DNA of 26,461 bases, from positions 1-26,461 of the IMG/VR virus record IMGVR_UViG_3300032296_000876; one strand, given 5' to 3'. Under the pieces are notes generated by a model, which worked only from the letters and a program-made list of their open reading frames with translations, did not search any database and was not told where the DNA came from. How positions within the stretch are numbered: position 1 is the first letter of the stretch; every line of letters starts with the position of its first letter. This document shows positions 1 to 6,904 of the stretch, in pieces. A program made the translations under genes and the position numbers. The DNA comes from a virus.

Positions 1-330
1 GATTGGGCCTGTTGCCCCCGTAATACCTGTGGCTCCTGTAACTCCAACAACGCCCGTTGCACCCGTGGCACCACTTGCACCCGTAGGGCCTGTAGCACCT
101 GTTGGGCCAGCAACGGTGCTTGCAGCACCTGTCGGACCCGTTACACCTGTTGGCCCGGTAGAACCCGTTGGACCTGTTGGCCCTGTAACGCCAGGAATCC
201 CCTGCGGGCCTTGTTGATTTGCAACAACAATTTCAGCAGGGGTGGCATTGGTGGTTGAAACCGTAACCGCATTGGCGGTGGTAGATGTAACCGTGGTGGT
301 TGTGGTTGGAACGTAAACAATTGAAGTCAT
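1..330 (-). CDS. Collagen-like tail fibre/tip protein (3' end cut by window)
   Basis: The reading frame opens at the ATG ending at 330 and runs off the left edge, giving 110 visible codons. Residues 1-36 are Thr/Val/Ala-rich with no repeat. After a Gln-Gln-Gly-Pro-Gln-Gly junction the chain becomes Gly-X-Y triplets dominated by GPT, GAT and GVT, interrupted once by an AASTVA stretch. Collagen-like triplets are common in phage tail fibres and spikes, where they form a trimeric stalk, so a host-contact fibre is the likely role; the tip domain would lie beyond the window. It starts 2 nt after the stop of the upstream 115-aa gene, so the two are probably co-translated. The repeat is directly visible; the function is inferred from the repeat type and the position at the end of the tail/lysis block. 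Confidence 0.75.
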   Translation of the reverse strand, partial: MTSIVYVPTTTTTVTSTTANAVTVSTTNATPAEIVVANQQGPQGIPGVTGPTGPTGSTGPTGVTGPTGAASTVAGPTGATGPTGASGATGATGVVGVTGATGITGATGPI

Positions 331-332
331 TG

Positions 333-677
333 TTATCGGGTCACTTCAGGGGAAACGATCAGTTCTCCTTGAACAAGTCGAGTAACAGTGCCTGTACCTG
401 CAACCATTTCAAGATCATAAATATAAGTTCCTGCAGGAATTACTGCAGTTTGAGCTGCGCTTTGATCAAGGGTGATTGTGCCTGCAGCCCCACCAAGGGT
501 AATGCCAGCACCTGTGGTAAGCGAAAAAACTACTTCAGTATCCTCAACATCAACGCGAGCCTGTAGGCGGGCAGTGTAATTTGTAAGATTGACGGCGGTG
601 CCATCAACTCGCCAAGTCAAAACAAGGTTATAGGTTGCCCCTTGCTCAATGCTTAAATCAAGTGTGCCTGCTGCCAT
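333..677 (-). CDS. Virion-associated Ig/BppU-like beta protein
   Basis: A 115-aa product starting [21 protein letters not shown] longer frame from a TTG at 689 exists, but the ATG at 677 has a GGGAG ribosome-binding site five bases upstream, so I chose it. The pattern '[32 protein letters not shown]...' (an N-terminal strand, a bracketed 'dG..vnLT.YtArlq.R' segment, then Gly/Thr-rich strands ending '[11 protein letters not shown]') resembles small all-beta proteins found beside phage fibres and baseplates (BppU N-terminal or Ig-like). It lies directly before the collagen-like fibre gene and after the endolysin. A fibre-base or fibre-attachment subunit is plausible. No catalytic motif or membrane segment is seen. 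Family resemblance is from memory and modest. Confidence 0.6.
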   Translation of the reverse strand: MAAGTLDLSIEQGATYNLVLTWRVDGTAVNLTNYTARLQARVDVEDTEVVFSLTTGAGITLGGAAGTITLDQSAAQTAVIPAGTYIYDLEMVAGTGTVTRLVQGELIVSPEVTR

Positions 678-701
678 TTTTGCTCCCAATAAGTTGGATG
701 A

Positions 702-1214
702 TTAGTCTTTGAACTTGGGCTTGCCAAATCCTACTACATAAACCGGAATTGATTTTTTTAACGAGCCACTATTTTTTATTTTGTAGGCTCGCACCTTGCG
801 ACAAACTTGACCGCCGTTGCGCTGATCGCCTTTTTTATCAGGGCTTGTGTTGCCTTCAATGACCGTCACTAAACCCTTTGTTTCATCTACACGGGCAACG
901 ATGCCAATGTGTGAAATCCTGTCTAGTGAATCCATTGGAAAATCAAAAAATGCTAGATCGCCAACTTCAGGTGTGGCATTTTCTGCCATCTCAAAGCGCC
1001 CTAATTTTTCAAATGCCTTGGCACCTGCAACCGTTGATACGCAATTAGGGATTTTTAGGCCAACTTGATCTGCGCACCAGTTAACAAAACTACCGCACCA
1101 AGGCAGAAAGTTAGCCTTGGCAAACTTGCCATACTTGGTTTCATTCTCTTTGGGGCCTTCAATGGTGCCAATCTCGCCCCGTGCGACTGCAACAAATTCT
1201 GCCCGTTGGCTCAT
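702..1214 (-). CDS. CHAP-domain endolysin (peptidoglycan amidase/endopeptidase)
   Basis: 170 aa. The CHAP core is visible: the nucleophile Cys40 in LPWCGSFVNWC, His102 in ISHIGIV, and Glu120/Asn122 in VIEGNTS. This is the order of the CHAP Cys-His-Glu/Asn active site. 'GDLAFFDF' before the His is the usual CHAP strand. There is no signal peptide and no separate cell-wall-binding domain; the C-terminal 35 residues are basic. CHAP enzymes cleave amide bonds in peptidoglycan stems or cross-bridges. The start overlaps the stop of the preceding small membrane protein (ATGA), the usual holin-endolysin coupling, so the enzyme probably leaves the cell through that holin at lysis. A tail-associated hydrolase is the alternative, but size and context favour an endolysin. 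Confidence 0.88.
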   Translation of the reverse strand: MSQRAEFVAVARGEIGTIEGPKENETKYGKFAKANFLPWCGSFVNWCADQVGLKIPNCVSTVAGAKAFEKLGRFEMAENATPEVGDLAFFDFPMDSLDRISHIGIVARVDETKGLVTVIEGNTSPDKKGDQRNGGQVCRKVRAYKIKNSGSLKKSIPVYVVGFGKPKFKD

Positions 1215-1444
1215 TTTTTCTTGTTTTCCTGAAATGCGCCTTCAATCTCATCCTTGCTTAACTTGCCATCTGAGATATATGCCTTGGCTAGTGATTCGCC
1301 CACCTTGGCAACTGCGAGAAGCCCTGCCATTGCAGCGGCAGTGGCTGCGCCTACGCCAAACAATGAACCTGCGCCAATTGTTGCAAGAGCCGATACATAG
1401 AAAACTGCAGCAAGTCGAATAAAGAGTTTTTTAGTTTCTTTCAT
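1211..1444 (-). CDS. Putative holin (phage r1t holin-like)
   Basis: 77 aa with a short basic N-terminus (MKETKKLFIR), a hydrophobic helix at about 10-30, a second weaker hydrophobic stretch at about 32-48 (AATAAAMAGLLAVAKV), and a charged tail with 'DGKLSKDEIEGAF' and a Lys-rich end. The arrangement 'IRxxAVFxxSxLxxIGAGSLxGV.....AAMAGL' followed by 'DGKLSxxEI..AF' resembles the r1t-type holins of actinobacteriophages. It lies immediately upstream of, and overlaps, the CHAP endolysin gene. The start has an AAGGA ribosome-binding site. It would form inner-membrane lesions that release the endolysin. Topology is read by eye; the neighbouring 64-aa membrane protein is the competing candidate. Confidence 0.72.
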   Translation of the reverse strand: MKETKKLFIRLAAVFYVSALATIGAGSLFGVGAATAAAMAGLLAVAKVGESLAKAYISDGKLSKDEIEGAFQENKKK

Positions 1445-1457
1445 TGTCTTTCCTTTT

Positions 1458-1652
1458 CTATTTGTTTTTTACAATATCAAGAACAATTTGCATTTGGGCT
1501 TCAAGGCGGTTGATTGAATCTCGCAGTGAGCTGCCACCATTGGGCTTGAGTTCATTGAGGTAATGCTTGACCAACCATCGCACTGAGCCTGCAAAGGCAC
1601 TGACGATTGCGATGATGGATACGATTAAGCCTGCCCAATTTGAGGGGGTCAT
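1458..1652 (-). CDS. Small single-span membrane protein (holin partner candidate)
   Basis: 64 aa. One membrane segment at about 5-24 (NWAGLIVSIIAIVSAFAGSV), then a basic stretch (RWLVKHYLNEL), a conserved-looking 'KPNGGSSLRDSINRLEAQM' segment, and a short amphipathic helix likely to be a coiled coil. Proteins of this layout, with 'PNGGSSLRD' after one membrane helix, are frequent beside lysis genes of actinobacteriophages (DUF2746-like), from memory. It lies 13 nt upstream of the r1t-like holin gene and is probably part of the same lysis cassette, as a second holin, an antiholin or a spanin-like factor. No enzyme motif is present. The ribosome-binding site is weak (GGGAAA). Confidence 0.65.
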   Translation of the reverse strand: MTPSNWAGLIVSIIAIVSAFAGSVRWLVKHYLNELKPNGGSSLRDSINRLEAQMQIVLDIVKNK

Positions 1653-1693
1653 TTGCGCGGTTTCCCGTTCTTAGTTAAGTGGTGGAAAAGGGG

Positions 1694-1987
1694 TTATTGC
1701 AAAACATTCAAAATAGATTTTGCTTTTGTCATCTCTAAAGTTTCTGTTTTGATTGCGTTGATACATTCATCTGCATACCAAAGTTGAGCAAGCAATTCCA
1801 CATCTTCGGTAGGAACATTAGCAATTACTTCGTGTTGATTTTTTGAACCTCTATGCTCAAGCAATCTTGCAGGCCATTCCTTTGGAAGTGTTTTTAGAAT
1901 ATCTTTGTACAAATCAATGTTTTTTTGGTATTGCTCTACTTCTTCAATGCGCGCTTGCAATGGTGTAATTTGTGTTTCTTCTGTCAT
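1694..1987 (-). CDS. Hypothetical protein, alpha-helical, acidic
   Basis: 97 aa with a strong start signal (AAAGGAGCAA five bases before ATG). The sequence looks mostly helical: 'ARIEEVEQYQKNIDLYKDILKTLP' is a probable coiled coil, followed by 'KEWPARLLEHR' and a second helix 'ETLEMTKAKSILNVL'. I do not recognise the family. There is no membrane segment and no Cys/His metal site. It lies between the beta-propeller gene and the lysis cassette, so it could be a virion accessory protein or a chaperone for the propeller/fibre. The assignment as a real gene rests on its length, ribosome-binding site and fit in the gene array. Confidence 0.7.
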   Translation of the reverse strand: MTEETQITPLQARIEEVEQYQKNIDLYKDILKTLPKEWPARLLEHRGSKNQHEVIANVPTEDVELLAQLWYADECINAIKTETLEMTKAKSILNVLQ

Positions 1988-2008
1988 TTGTATTGCTCCT
2001 TTGTTTGA

Positions 2009-3019
2009 TTAGATGAATGCAACGCCTTTGGCATTTCCCGTAGGTAAGGTTGCAGGATTAGCATACTTTGTTCCAAAACCTGATGACCAAGGGTAAGCCG
2101 TGATGTAAGGTGACGAGTCGTGAGCAACCGCAATTGCATCCCCTGATGGTGAGAAATCAACGCTATTTCCCGTGCCTGTCGGCAAAGTTGCAGGGTCGGC
2201 ATATTTTGTACCAAAACCTGATGACCAAGGGTAAGTAGTAATGTATGGAGATGAAACGTGAGCAACCGCAATTGCATCACCTTGAGGTTTGAATTTAACT
2301 CCGTATCCAGAAAGTGATGGTAAGGTTGCAGGATTAGCATACTTTGTACCAAATCCTGATGACCAAGGGTAAGCGGTGATGTATGGAGATGAGCTATGGC
2401 TAACCGCAATTGCATCACCTGCTGGTGAGAAATCAACACCATTTCCCGTGCCGGTTGGAACAGTTGCAGGGTCGGCATATTTTGTACCAAAACCTGATGA
2501 CCAAGGGTAAGCAGTAATTCTAGGTGATGTGTCGTGAGAAACGGCAATTGCATCCCCTTGAGGTTTGAATCTAACCCCGTATGCTGAGCCTGTTGGAAGG
2601 GTTGCAGGATTAGCATACTTTGTACCAAATCCTGATGACCAAGGGTAAGCGGTGATGTATGGAGACCCACTACTAGCAACCGCAATTGCATCGCCTTGTG
2701 GTTTGAATGCAACTCCGTATCCAACGGCACCTGGAACAGTTGCAGGGTCGGCATATTTTGCACCAAAACCTGATGATGACCAAGGGTAAGCGGTAACATA
2801 TGGGGATAAAACGTGAGCAACGGCAACTGCATCGCCTTGTGGTTTGAATGTGACTCCGTATGCAGTAAATGTTAACAAAGATGCAGGATTAGCATACTTT
2901 GTACCGAATCCTGATGACCAAGGATAAGTAGTGATGTATGGAGATGATTCGTGAGCAACGGCAATATAAACTAACAGTGGTTTGCTACTTGCAATCACTC
3001 CTGCAATGTTGTTAAGCAT
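2009..3019 (-). CDS. Seven-repeat beta-propeller tail/adhesin protein
   Basis: 336 aa from the ATG at 3019. This ATG overlaps the stop of the upstream gene (TAATG) and has AGGAG ten bases before it; a start nine codons earlier is possible but lacks a good ribosome-binding site. The protein is almost entirely seven copies of a 46-residue unit, core 'SPYITAYPWSSGFGTKYA(N/D)PATLP', then 'GV.F.P.GDAIAVAH'. DNA copies begin at 138-nt steps with one 141-nt step (an extra Ser codon in blade 2). The unit has the strand-turn pattern of a WD40-like propeller blade. The N-terminus (LLVYIAVAHESSP) supplies the strand missing from the last copy, which stops after GVAFI, so the ring can close by 'velcro'. 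The tail-gene context suggests a virion-displayed binding protein. The target is unknown. Confidence 0.85.
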   Translation of the reverse strand: MLNNIAGVIASSKPLLVYIAVAHESSPYITTYPWSSGFGTKYANPASLLTFTAYGVTFKPQGDAVAVAHVLSPYVTAYPWSSSGFGAKYADPATVPGAVGYGVAFKPQGDAIAVASSGSPYITAYPWSSGFGTKYANPATLPTGSAYGVRFKPQGDAIAVSHDTSPRITAYPWSSGFGTKYADPATVPTGTGNGVDFSPAGDAIAVSHSSSPYITAYPWSSGFGTKYANPATLPSLSGYGVKFKPQGDAIAVAHVSSPYITTYPWSSGFGTKYADPATLPTGTGNSVDFSPSGDAIAVAHDSSPYITAYPWSSGFGTKYANPATLPTGNAKGVAFI

Positions 3020-3408
3020 TACCCAATTGCTCCTATTACATACCAAGTATCTGTGCCAGTCTTAATACAGACCGCACTGCGATACTGCGCAAGTGTAGGC
3101 TGAGCAAGTGTCGCGCCTGCTGAAAGAATTGTAGTTGTGCCTGATGTAACGGCTGAGATTGTGCAGAGTCCTACACCTTTGTTAAGAATAGTGATAACTG
3201 ATCCAACAGGGATGGCTGCCGTAGCATTAGTAGGAATCTTTAAAGCTACTGCCGTGGCTTTGTTCATTGGCACAAGAACCTGATATGAGTCAGCAAGTGT
3301 TATTGTGTAATCATTGGTTTGATCTGCTTTGATTTCAAAAGTCACTAAGCCGTTATAGTCAGCCGCCGTAAAAATATCGCCTGTTACTGCCGGAAAGCCT
3401 GTTGCCAT
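3019..3408 (-). CDS. Phage virion/tail structural protein, small beta domain
   Basis: 129 aa, start supported by AGGAGAAAACA before ATG. The sequence is Thr/Ala/Val-rich and beta-prone. It begins 'MATGFPAVTGDIFTAADYNGLV', then 'DYTITLADSYQVLVPMNKATAVALKIPTNATAAIPVGSVITILNKGVGLCTISA', and ends 'TWYVIGAIG'. This 'TLADxyxxV.....a....v.IPtNatxaipvGs.I.i.n.G.G..tI' pattern occurs repeatedly in phage tail fibre and virion proteins, where it forms a short beta-rich module. It lies between the minor tail protein and the propeller gene and overlaps the latter by one base, suggesting coupled synthesis. A likely role is a tail-tip adaptor or fibre module for the propeller protein. There is no enzyme motif. 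Confidence 0.68.
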   Translation of the reverse strand: MATGFPAVTGDIFTAADYNGLVTFEIKADQTNDYTITLADSYQVLVPMNKATAVALKIPTNATAAIPVGSVITILNKGVGLCTISAVTSGTTTILSAGATLAQPTLAQYRSAVCIKTGTDTWYVIGAIG

Positions 3409-3417
3409 TGTTTTCTC

Positions 3418-4662
3418 CTAGTATCCCATTATTGATTGACCAATTACGCCATAGGTTGATGACCCGATAATCATACCTTCAACGATAGGTTCAAGTGTTG
3501 TTACTGTGCATTTCATTGAATTAGGGGTGATATCCCAAGCCAAGCCCTGTACCTGCAAGGTTTTGACGATTGTACTGCCGTCTGGCTGAACGTTAGTGAT
3601 CTTGACGTTATCAAAGTAATCAAGGCCAATCATTGTGTCGGTTGGTACATCTGTGTCCAATAGATCAACAGTCATGGCATCAATGCGAATAGTGGTTTCT
3701 TTACGGGTAGCAACGTAAATCTTGGCTGCATCTAATACCTGCGCATCTGTCTGAGCTATGAGGTTGGTCTGATTCATGCCATGTGGAAAGTATCGAGCAA
3801 TGGATGCATTATCAAAGGCACTCTGCGTTACCCCGCCAATACGCGTAAAATCGCATGAATTTATGATGAGTTTATCGTCAAAGGCAAAAACTAGATTTGA
3901 GTATGGGATACCCGTGGTCTGATCAAACTCAATAGGTGTAACCGATAGAGAACCGACTACATCTGCTCGATCTTTAAATTCTATCGCGCCGTTTGACCGA
4001 ATAAATAGCGCCCCTTGTTCACTAAATTCGGCGTTTTTCAAAGCATCTAATGATGATCGAGATGTGCCAGGGTCTGCCTGAACTGTGGTTAATCCAGTAT
4101 CAATGATTCGCATTGAGGATGGAAATGATACTTGATCTAAGATTTTTGTGACACGCGTACCGGTAGTTTCGCCAGCAGTTGCCCCTGAAACTGTAGAGAT
4201 ATTGGCCAAGTTAAATAGACGAAAAGCATCTGAGCAGACAATATCTACATAACCTGTTTCCTGTCCTTTTGGATAGGTATAAACATAATCTTGAACATAA
4301 CCCGAAAATAAAAATTCTTGAGTTGTAGCAGTAGTAGCCGCTACTCGGATTTTTCTCAAAGGTGCCAAATATCCAAAATAGGGGCTTTGAACGTTCTGAG
4401 GGTTAAAGTTAGAATCAGGGTCTAAAACGCGAACAGTGCAAGTGCCAGCCTCATAAGTGTCACGCTGAATGTTACGTCCACGCTTAATGACTATCTGACG
4501 AGTTACATCGCTAAGATCAATAACAGGTTCTGCCACCTCACTTGATGCAAACTGAGATACGCCAATAATACCGTTAAGGCTATCTCCTATAGTAAATGCA
4601 AATGCAAAAGTTGCGCCTTGGCTAAAATCAAAGCTAACTGAAATTGTTGCAGGCAGGGTCAT
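3418..4662 (-). CDS. Minor tail protein (tail tip/baseplate component)
   Basis: 414 aa. The first gene after the tape measure, where siphoviruses encode distal tail and tail-associated proteins. The N-terminal third has 'DVTRQIVIKRGRNIQRDTYEAGTCTVRVLDPDSNFNPQN..SPYFGYLAPLRKIRVAA', followed by 'FLFSGYVQDYVYTYPKGQETGYVDIVCSDAFRLFN'. This 'GTCtv.v.D....fnP.n....Y.g.l.p...i.v.......lF.G.i' pattern is typical of actinophage minor tail proteins related to the gpD/gp27-like hub fold. The rest is beta-rich with no protease or hydrolase motif. It overlaps the tape-measure stop by 4 nt (ATGA) without its own ribosome-binding site, so it is probably translated by coupling. It likely caps the tail tube and carries the receptor-binding parts encoded downstream. 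Confidence 0.78.
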   Translation of the reverse strand: MTLPATISVSFDFSQGATFAFAFTIGDSLNGIIGVSQFASSEVAEPVIDLSDVTRQIVIKRGRNIQRDTYEAGTCTVRVLDPDSNFNPQNVQSPYFGYLAPLRKIRVAATTATTQEFLFSGYVQDYVYTYPKGQETGYVDIVCSDAFRLFNLANISTVSGATAGETTGTRVTKILDQVSFPSSMRIIDTGLTTVQADPGTSRSSLDALKNAEFSEQGALFIRSNGAIEFKDRADVVGSLSVTPIEFDQTTGIPYSNLVFAFDDKLIINSCDFTRIGGVTQSAFDNASIARYFPHGMNQTNLIAQTDAQVLDAAKIYVATRKETTIRIDAMTVDLLDTDVPTDTMIGLDYFDNVKITNVQPDGSTIVKTLQVQGLAWDITPNSMKCTVTTLEPIVEGMIIGSSTYGVIGQSIMGY

Positions 4663-6392
4663 ATTGCAAACGACCCCTGAATTCGACCTGTATTAGAAGA
4701 TGACCCAGAAAGCGATGCACTGAGTAATCCTTGACGAATAGCCTCAGTTAATTCTTGATTTGTTAAAACTGACCCATTGACTGTGACATAAACATCTCCG
4801 CGACCAGAGGCTGCAATGCTATATTCGCCTAGACCAAGATAATCTATGTAAGTTTTAGGGGTAACAACAGTGGCACCACCACCCGCACCTGCACCCGCAC
4901 CTGCACCCGCACCTGCATCAGCGCCAGCACCTGCTCCTGCGCCTGCACCTGCACCTGCTCCTGCACCTGCGCCTGCTCCTGCTCCTGCACCTGCGCCAGT
5001 ACCGCCACGATCATTTGTAAAACTTAAAGCAGCAATGCGTTTTGCCTCAAGTTCTAAAGCTGCAAGATAATCGCCCCACTTGGCAAAAGGATTTTTTGCA
5101 TCTGGCATATTTTGTAGGAATGTAGCCAACATAGATGTTTGGCCTTGAGCCTCGCCAAGTTTTTTTGCTAAGAACTCAGCCGCACTAACGTTTTCATCCA
5201 AAATAGCAAGTTGAAGTCTAAGACGGGTTCTTTCTTCTTCTGTAATTTTACCTTGTAATGCTGCAAAATTTTGAATGTAATCAAGATCAAAAATCTTAGA
5301 TAATTGTTTCATCTTTTCAGAGGCTTTTTCTAAAGCAGCCTTTTTCTTAGCATCTGCAAGACTTTTCGCCTGCGCTCTTGCTAATTCCTTGGCACGCTTG
5401 GTTGCTGCTGCTTCTGCCGCTTTACGAGCTGCATCATTAGGGTCAATATATCCTGGACCTAGTGCAGAGGATGGATAGCCACCCATTCCTGGCGTTGCAC
5501 CTGCACCTAATTTAGAAAGTGCCTCAAAAAGACGAATGAAAATTCCAGTATTAGGTAAAGCTCTTAAAATTGTTCCTTGATTTCGAGTTAAGAAGTCAAG
5601 CCCTGGAATCTGTTTAATCTTATCAATTAACACTGCAATGCCATAAATTGCATCGGCAGTTTGTGTAGCAAAAGTAGCCATAGAATCGGCCAAAGGTTGG
5701 ATAGTGTTACCTTCACCTGAGAGCAATGAAAGACTATCAACTAAGCCTTTGCCAATTGTTTCTTGAGCCTCGCCTGCGGCGGTGGTAAGCAATTCCATCT
5801 TGCCAGCATAAGTCGTAAGGTAGGCCGCATTTGCGCCAGTAAATTGTTTAGTGAGTTTTTCCTGAACATCTGCAAAACTCATTGCCTTTAATTCAGCCTG
5901 AGAAAGTCCTAGTGAATACTTGCGAAGGCCGCGAGTCTGACCAACGTATGCCATACTCAAATCTGAGACTACGGTTTCAAAATCAACGCCAGAACCGCGT
6001 GAAATATCTAAGGCTTGAGTAAGTAATTCGGTGGACTTAGTGACTGAGCCTGTAGTCTGCAATAACTTCTGCATACTCGGCCTAAGCTGATTGTCCGTGA
6101 CACCTGATGCTTGAGATAACTGAGAAATAAATTGTTCAATGCGTGGTGTTTCAAAGGCAAGCCCTAAGTTCTTTACCGATTGGGCTAGTTGAGTTGCAGC
6201 CTTCTCATCCTCAATAAATGCTTTTGATGCGTTCTTGGCAAACTTGAGAAGTTGTTGCGCTCCAAATACTCCGGCAAGGGTGCTACCTAATTTTTTAACG
6301 CTTTTGTCTAGTGCGCTAGTGGCTTTGCCGGCATCCTTAAATGCTTTGTTGCCCTTAAACTCACCGACAATCGTGGCGCGTAATTCAGCCAT
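4659..6392 (-). CDS. Tail tape measure protein
   Basis: 577 aa, mostly helical. The N-terminus (MAELRATIVGEFKGNKAFKD, then SALDKSVKKLGSTLAGVFGAQQLLKFAKNASKAFIEDEKAA) is typical of tape measure proteins. Residues about 310-370 are an Ala/Lys-rich coiled coil. Residues about 463-506 are an almost pure Ala-Gly alternation, a flexible tract. The C-terminus returns to ordered sequence (YIDYLGLGEYSIAASGRGDVYVTVNG). The length is modest for a siphovirus, implying a short tail. It sits after the tail-assembly chaperones and before the minor tail protein, as expected. No peptidase or transglycosylase domain is seen. The start has GAGAGG upstream and overlaps the previous stop by one base. Confidence 0.88.
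   Translation of the reverse strand: MAELRATIVGEFKGNKAFKDAGKATSALDKSVKKLGSTLAGVFGAQQLLKFAKNASKAFIEDEKAATQLAQSVKNLGLAFETPRIEQFISQLSQASGVTDNQLRPSMQKLLQTTGSVTKSTELLTQALDISRGSGVDFETVVSDLSMAYVGQTRGLRKYSLGLSQAELKAMSFADVQEKLTKQFTGANAAYLTTYAGKMELLTTAAGEAQETIGKGLVDSLSLLSGEGNTIQPLADSMATFATQTADAIYGIAVLIDKIKQIPGLDFLTRNQGTILRALPNTGIFIRLFEALSKLGAGATPGMGGYPSSALGPGYIDPNDAARKAAEAAATKRAKELARAQAKSLADAKKKAALEKASEKMKQLSKIFDLDYIQNFAALQGKITEEERTRLRLQLAILDENVSAAEFLAKKLGEAQGQTSMLATFLQNMPDAKNPFAKWGDYLAALELEAKRIAALSFTNDRGGTGAGAGAGAGAGAGAGAGAGAGAGAGADAGAGAGAGAGAGGGATVVTPKTYIDYLGLGEYSIAASGRGDVYVTVNGSVLTNQELTEAIRQGLLSASLSGSSSNTGRIQGSFAI
4873..5004 (-). repeat. Ala-Gly codon repeat tract in tape measure gene
   Basis: About 130 bp of alternating GCA/GCN and GGT/GGC/GGA codons, with one Asp replacing a Gly-side residue. 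It encodes the (Ala-Gly)n tract of the tape measure protein. The hexamer-like repeat makes the opposite strand look like a Pro-Ala ORF. Such tracts can change length by replication slippage. Confidence 0.8.
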
Positions 6393-6904
6393 CAGATACC
6401 TCTCGCATTAAATTTGGCGGCAGCCTTTTCTAGCGCCTTAATTACTCCAGCCCTAGCCTTGCCTTCATCCTCGGCAAATGCTCTAAACATTGCGCGACCC
6501 CTCATTTTGAGGGAACCCCCAAATTCGCCTGGCAAGTTTGGAGTGAATTTGCCAACAATGCCTGACTTGCGACCAGCAGTTTCATAGATAGCGCCAGCGC
6601 GGGTTCTATTATGAATTGAAACATTTGATGACCAGCCACGATTGTTTGGCTTTGTTGGAGTTAATTTATAGCCAATTCCTCGACGTGCCTTTCCTGAATC
6701 GTACATTGGAAAAGTTGCGGTCTTGACTTCATGCTCAACAAAGCCTGATGGCATCTTGTCGTTAGTCGGCATATATCCCCTAGCCTTTTTTACAACTGGC
6801 TTTAAGAATTCAACCATTTCAGCACGAACTTCTTTATCAAGATCAGGCGAGAAATTACGCAAAGCCTTGCGAAGGTCACTTGCGCCTACTAGCTCTGCTC
6901 GCAT
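6392..6904 (-). CDS. HK97 gp10-like / minor tail protein between chaperone and tape measure
   Basis: 170 aa, start supported by AAGGAGCAACACG before ATG. The N-terminal part 'GASDLRKALRNFSPDLDKEVRAEMVEFLKPVVKKARGYMP' is a helix pair like that of HK97-gp10-type tail-completion proteins. The middle 'SGKARRGIGYKLTPTKPNNRGWSSNVSIHNRTRAGAIYETAGRKSG' resembles the gp10 beta sheet with its 'A.iyE.aG' strand, followed by a helical, basic C-terminus. I call it gp10-like on this pattern. gp10 homologues usually lie before the major tail gene; here the gene lies after the chaperone, overlapped by its frameshifted end, and 1 nt overlaps the tape measure gene. It may therefore be a lineage-specific minor tail protein of the same fold. 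Confidence 0.65.
   Translation of the reverse strand: MRAELVGASDLRKALRNFSPDLDKEVRAEMVEFLKPVVKKARGYMPTNDKMPSGFVEHEVKTATFPMYDSGKARRGIGYKLTPTKPNNRGWSSNVSIHNRTRAGAIYETAGRKSGIVGKFTPNLPGEFGGSLKMRGRAMFRAFAEDEGKARAGVIKALEKAAAKFNARGI

Noticed and set aside
29-217. Plus-strand Gly-Pro-Val repeat ORF
   Set aside because: It is the antisense reading of the collagen-like gene; the repeat codons give a pseudo-repeat on the other strand. No gene on the plus strand is supported elsewhere.
1984-2832. 282-codon minus-strand ORF across the propeller gene
   Set aside because: It is the alternative frame of the 138-nt repeats. Because 138 is divisible by 3, a stop-free alternative frame repeats too; the product is a His/Leu/Gln-rich repeat with no domain sense, and it lacks a place in the array.
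2009-2950. CRISPR-like array at the 138-nt repeats
   Set aside because: Repeats have no unique spacers, are in frame and encode a protein; they are coding tandem repeats.
4870-5070. Plus-strand Pro-Ala repeat ORF
   Set aside because: Antisense of the Ala-Gly tract in the tape measure gene.
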